Source: Cherax quadricarinatus
Lineage: Eukaryota > Arthropoda > Malacostraca > Decapoda > Parastacidae
Assembly: GCF_038502225.1 (NCBI RefSeq)
Contig: NC_091298.1
Coordinates: 44,094,663 to 44,158,662 of the forward strand
Reading direction: 5' to 3'
DNA length: 64,000 nt
Below the pieces are notes generated by a model that searched no databases, was not told the DNA's origin, and saw only the letters and a list, made by a program, of their open reading frames with translations. A program made the translations under genes and the position numbers. Shown in pieces: positions 62,424-64,000 of the stretch (position 1 is its first letter; each line of letters starts with the position of its first letter).

Positions 62424-64000
62424 TATCTGAAAACATTTGTTTTTTCCATACTCCCTCTCTCCAATGTGATATCCAATTTTTCTTTATCTAAATCACTTGA
62501 TACCTTCATCACCTTACTCTTATCTATGTTAACTTTCAACTTTCTAACTTTACACACCTTCTCAAACTCGTCCACTAACCTTTGCAACTTTTCTTTAGAA
62601 TGTCCCATAAGCACAGTATCATCTGCAAAAAGTATCTGTCTCAACTCCCATTTTGTACTTGATTCCCAATAATTTAATCCCACCCCTCTCCCCAACAACC
62701 TAACATTTCTTTTATAACCCAATCTTTAAATATATTAAACAACTAAGGTGACGTTACAAATCCCTGCCTAAGACATACATTTACAGGGAAGTAATCTCCC
62801 TCTCTCCTACACACCCTAACCTGAGCCTCACTATCCTCACAAAAACTCTTTACAGCATTTAGTAACTTACTACCTATTCTATACATTTGCAACATCTGCC
62901 ACATTGATCCAATACCGCTCTATCATATGCCTTTTCTAACTCCATAAATGCAATGAAAACTTCCCTACCTTTATCTAAATACTGTTCACATGTATGCTTC
63001 AATGTAAACACTTGATGTACACATCCCCTACCCACTCTAAAGCCTCTTTGTTCATCTGCATTCCTACTCTCTTTCAATAATAACCCTACCGTACACTTTA
63101 CCTGGTATATTCAGTAAACTTATTCCCCTAAAAATTTTACAATCTCTTTTGTCCCCCTTCCCTTAATATAAAGGAACTATACATGCTCTCTGCCAATCCC
63201 TAGGTGCCTTCCCCTCTTTCATACATTTATTAGACAAAAATACCAACCACTCCAACACTATATACCCCCCTGCTTTTAACATTTCTGTCATGATCTCTTC
63301 AGTTCCTGTTGCTTTACCCCCTCTCATTCTACATAATGCCTCGCGCACCTCCCCCACATTCACATCCTGCTCGTCTTCACCTGAAAGGTGTTATACCTCC
63401 CTGACCAGTGCATAAAATTACCGCTTCCCTTTCGTCATCGACATTTAAAGGTTCCTCAAAATATTCCCGTCATCTACCCAATACCTCCAGCTCCCCATTT
63501 ACTAACTTCCCTACTCTGTTTTTAACTAACAAATCCATTCGTTCCCTAGGCTTTCTTAACTTGTTTATCTCACTCCATTTTTTTTTATTTTCAGCAAAAT
63601 TTCTTGACAGTGACTCTCCCACTCTTTCATCAGCTCTCCTTTTGTACTCTCACCACTCTCTTCACCTTTCTTTTACTCTCCATATACTCTGCTCTTCTTA
63701 TAACACTTCTGCTTTGTAAAAACCTCTCATAAGCTACGTTTTTATCTTGTTTCTCACTTTTTACTTCATCATTCCACCAATCACTCCTCTTTCCTCCTGC
63801 ACCCACCCTCCAATAGGCACAGACTTCTGTCCCACATTCTAATACTGCATTATTAAAATTAAAACTATCCCAACCCTCTTCAACTCCCCGCCCCCCTCCC
63901 CACTACTCATACTTTCATTAGCCCACCTTTCTGCCAGTAGTTGCTTATATCTCACCCTAATTTCTTCCTCCCTTAGCTTATACACTTTCACCTCTCTCAT
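62424..64000 (-). pseudogene. LINE-D: RT and linker, 3'-truncated by MITE-1, runs off the window
   Basis: A fourth LINE family, RTE-like in its motifs. On the minus strand from the window edge: VRYKQLLAERWA and WWNDEVKSEKQDKNVAYERF (linker), EVREALCRMRGGKATG and RDWQRACIVPLYKGKGDK (RT start, 63363-63163), QRGFRVGRGCVHQVFTLKHT and FMELEKAYDR (63077-62874; the first catalytic Asp of motif A is Glu), LRQGFVTSP-like block near 62790, and ILFADDTVLMGHSKEKLQRL with the Asp pair (62722-62378). It has stops or shifts about every 150-250 bp. Endonuclease would lie beyond 64000. Confidence 0.82.

Overview
This is a gene-poor, repeat-dominated stretch of an animal nuclear genome. The repeat families (a LINE whose 3' end reads TACTCACCTA...TGCAGGGGTCGAG next to (TG)n, tRNA-derived SINEs, Penelope-like pieces, long minisatellites) are of the kind I associate with decapod crustaceans (crayfish, lobster, shrimp, crab). 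That assignment rests on memory of the families, not on a search. I found no host protein-coding gene, rRNA or functional tRNA gene that I can support.

Layout. 1-13.5 kb: several minus-strand copies of one non-LTR retrotransposon (called LINE-A here) separated by (TG)n tracts; a tRNA-derived SINE nested in one copy; a VNTR of about 28 units that appears to derive from a LINE-A/(TG)n junction; a G-rich 13-bp array; a 47-bp array; and an inverted SINE pair. 13.5-18.4 kb: one old minus-strand Jockey/I-like LINE (LINE-E) whose reverse transcriptase (RT) frame contains 36 in-frame copies of a 39-bp unit just after the VDD catalytic motif. 18.5-39.3 kb: three large arrays with 32-, 20- and 55-bp units, a 100-N assembly gap, and about 2 kb of error-like sequence beside the gap. 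40.0-43.0 kb: a LINE (LINE-B) split by an ORF1-only retroelement (LINE-F) with a 12-bp target-site duplication. 43.0-48.0 kb: more LINE-A copies and a hammerhead-bearing repeat. 48-62.4 kb: AT-rich sequence with fold-back elements, a MITE-like family, SINEs, a decayed LINE (LINE-C), a decayed Penelope-like RT and further hammerhead-like motifs. 62.4-64.0 kb: a partial LINE (LINE-D) running off the window.

How the parts relate. Almost everything is retrotransposon sequence or an array grown from it. LINE-A is the most active-looking family; one copy keeps an open RT frame of about 650 codons. LINE-A 3' ends, and often the truncated 5' ends, abut (TG)n with the same orientation, suggesting preferential insertion into that microsatellite. 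Penelope-like elements are represented by a decayed RT and by several terminal-repeat fragments carrying hammerhead-ribozyme-like cores. The points most worth following are the in-frame minisatellite inside the LINE-E RT, the ORF1-only element LINE-F, the hammerhead modules, and the LINE-A/(TG)n association.
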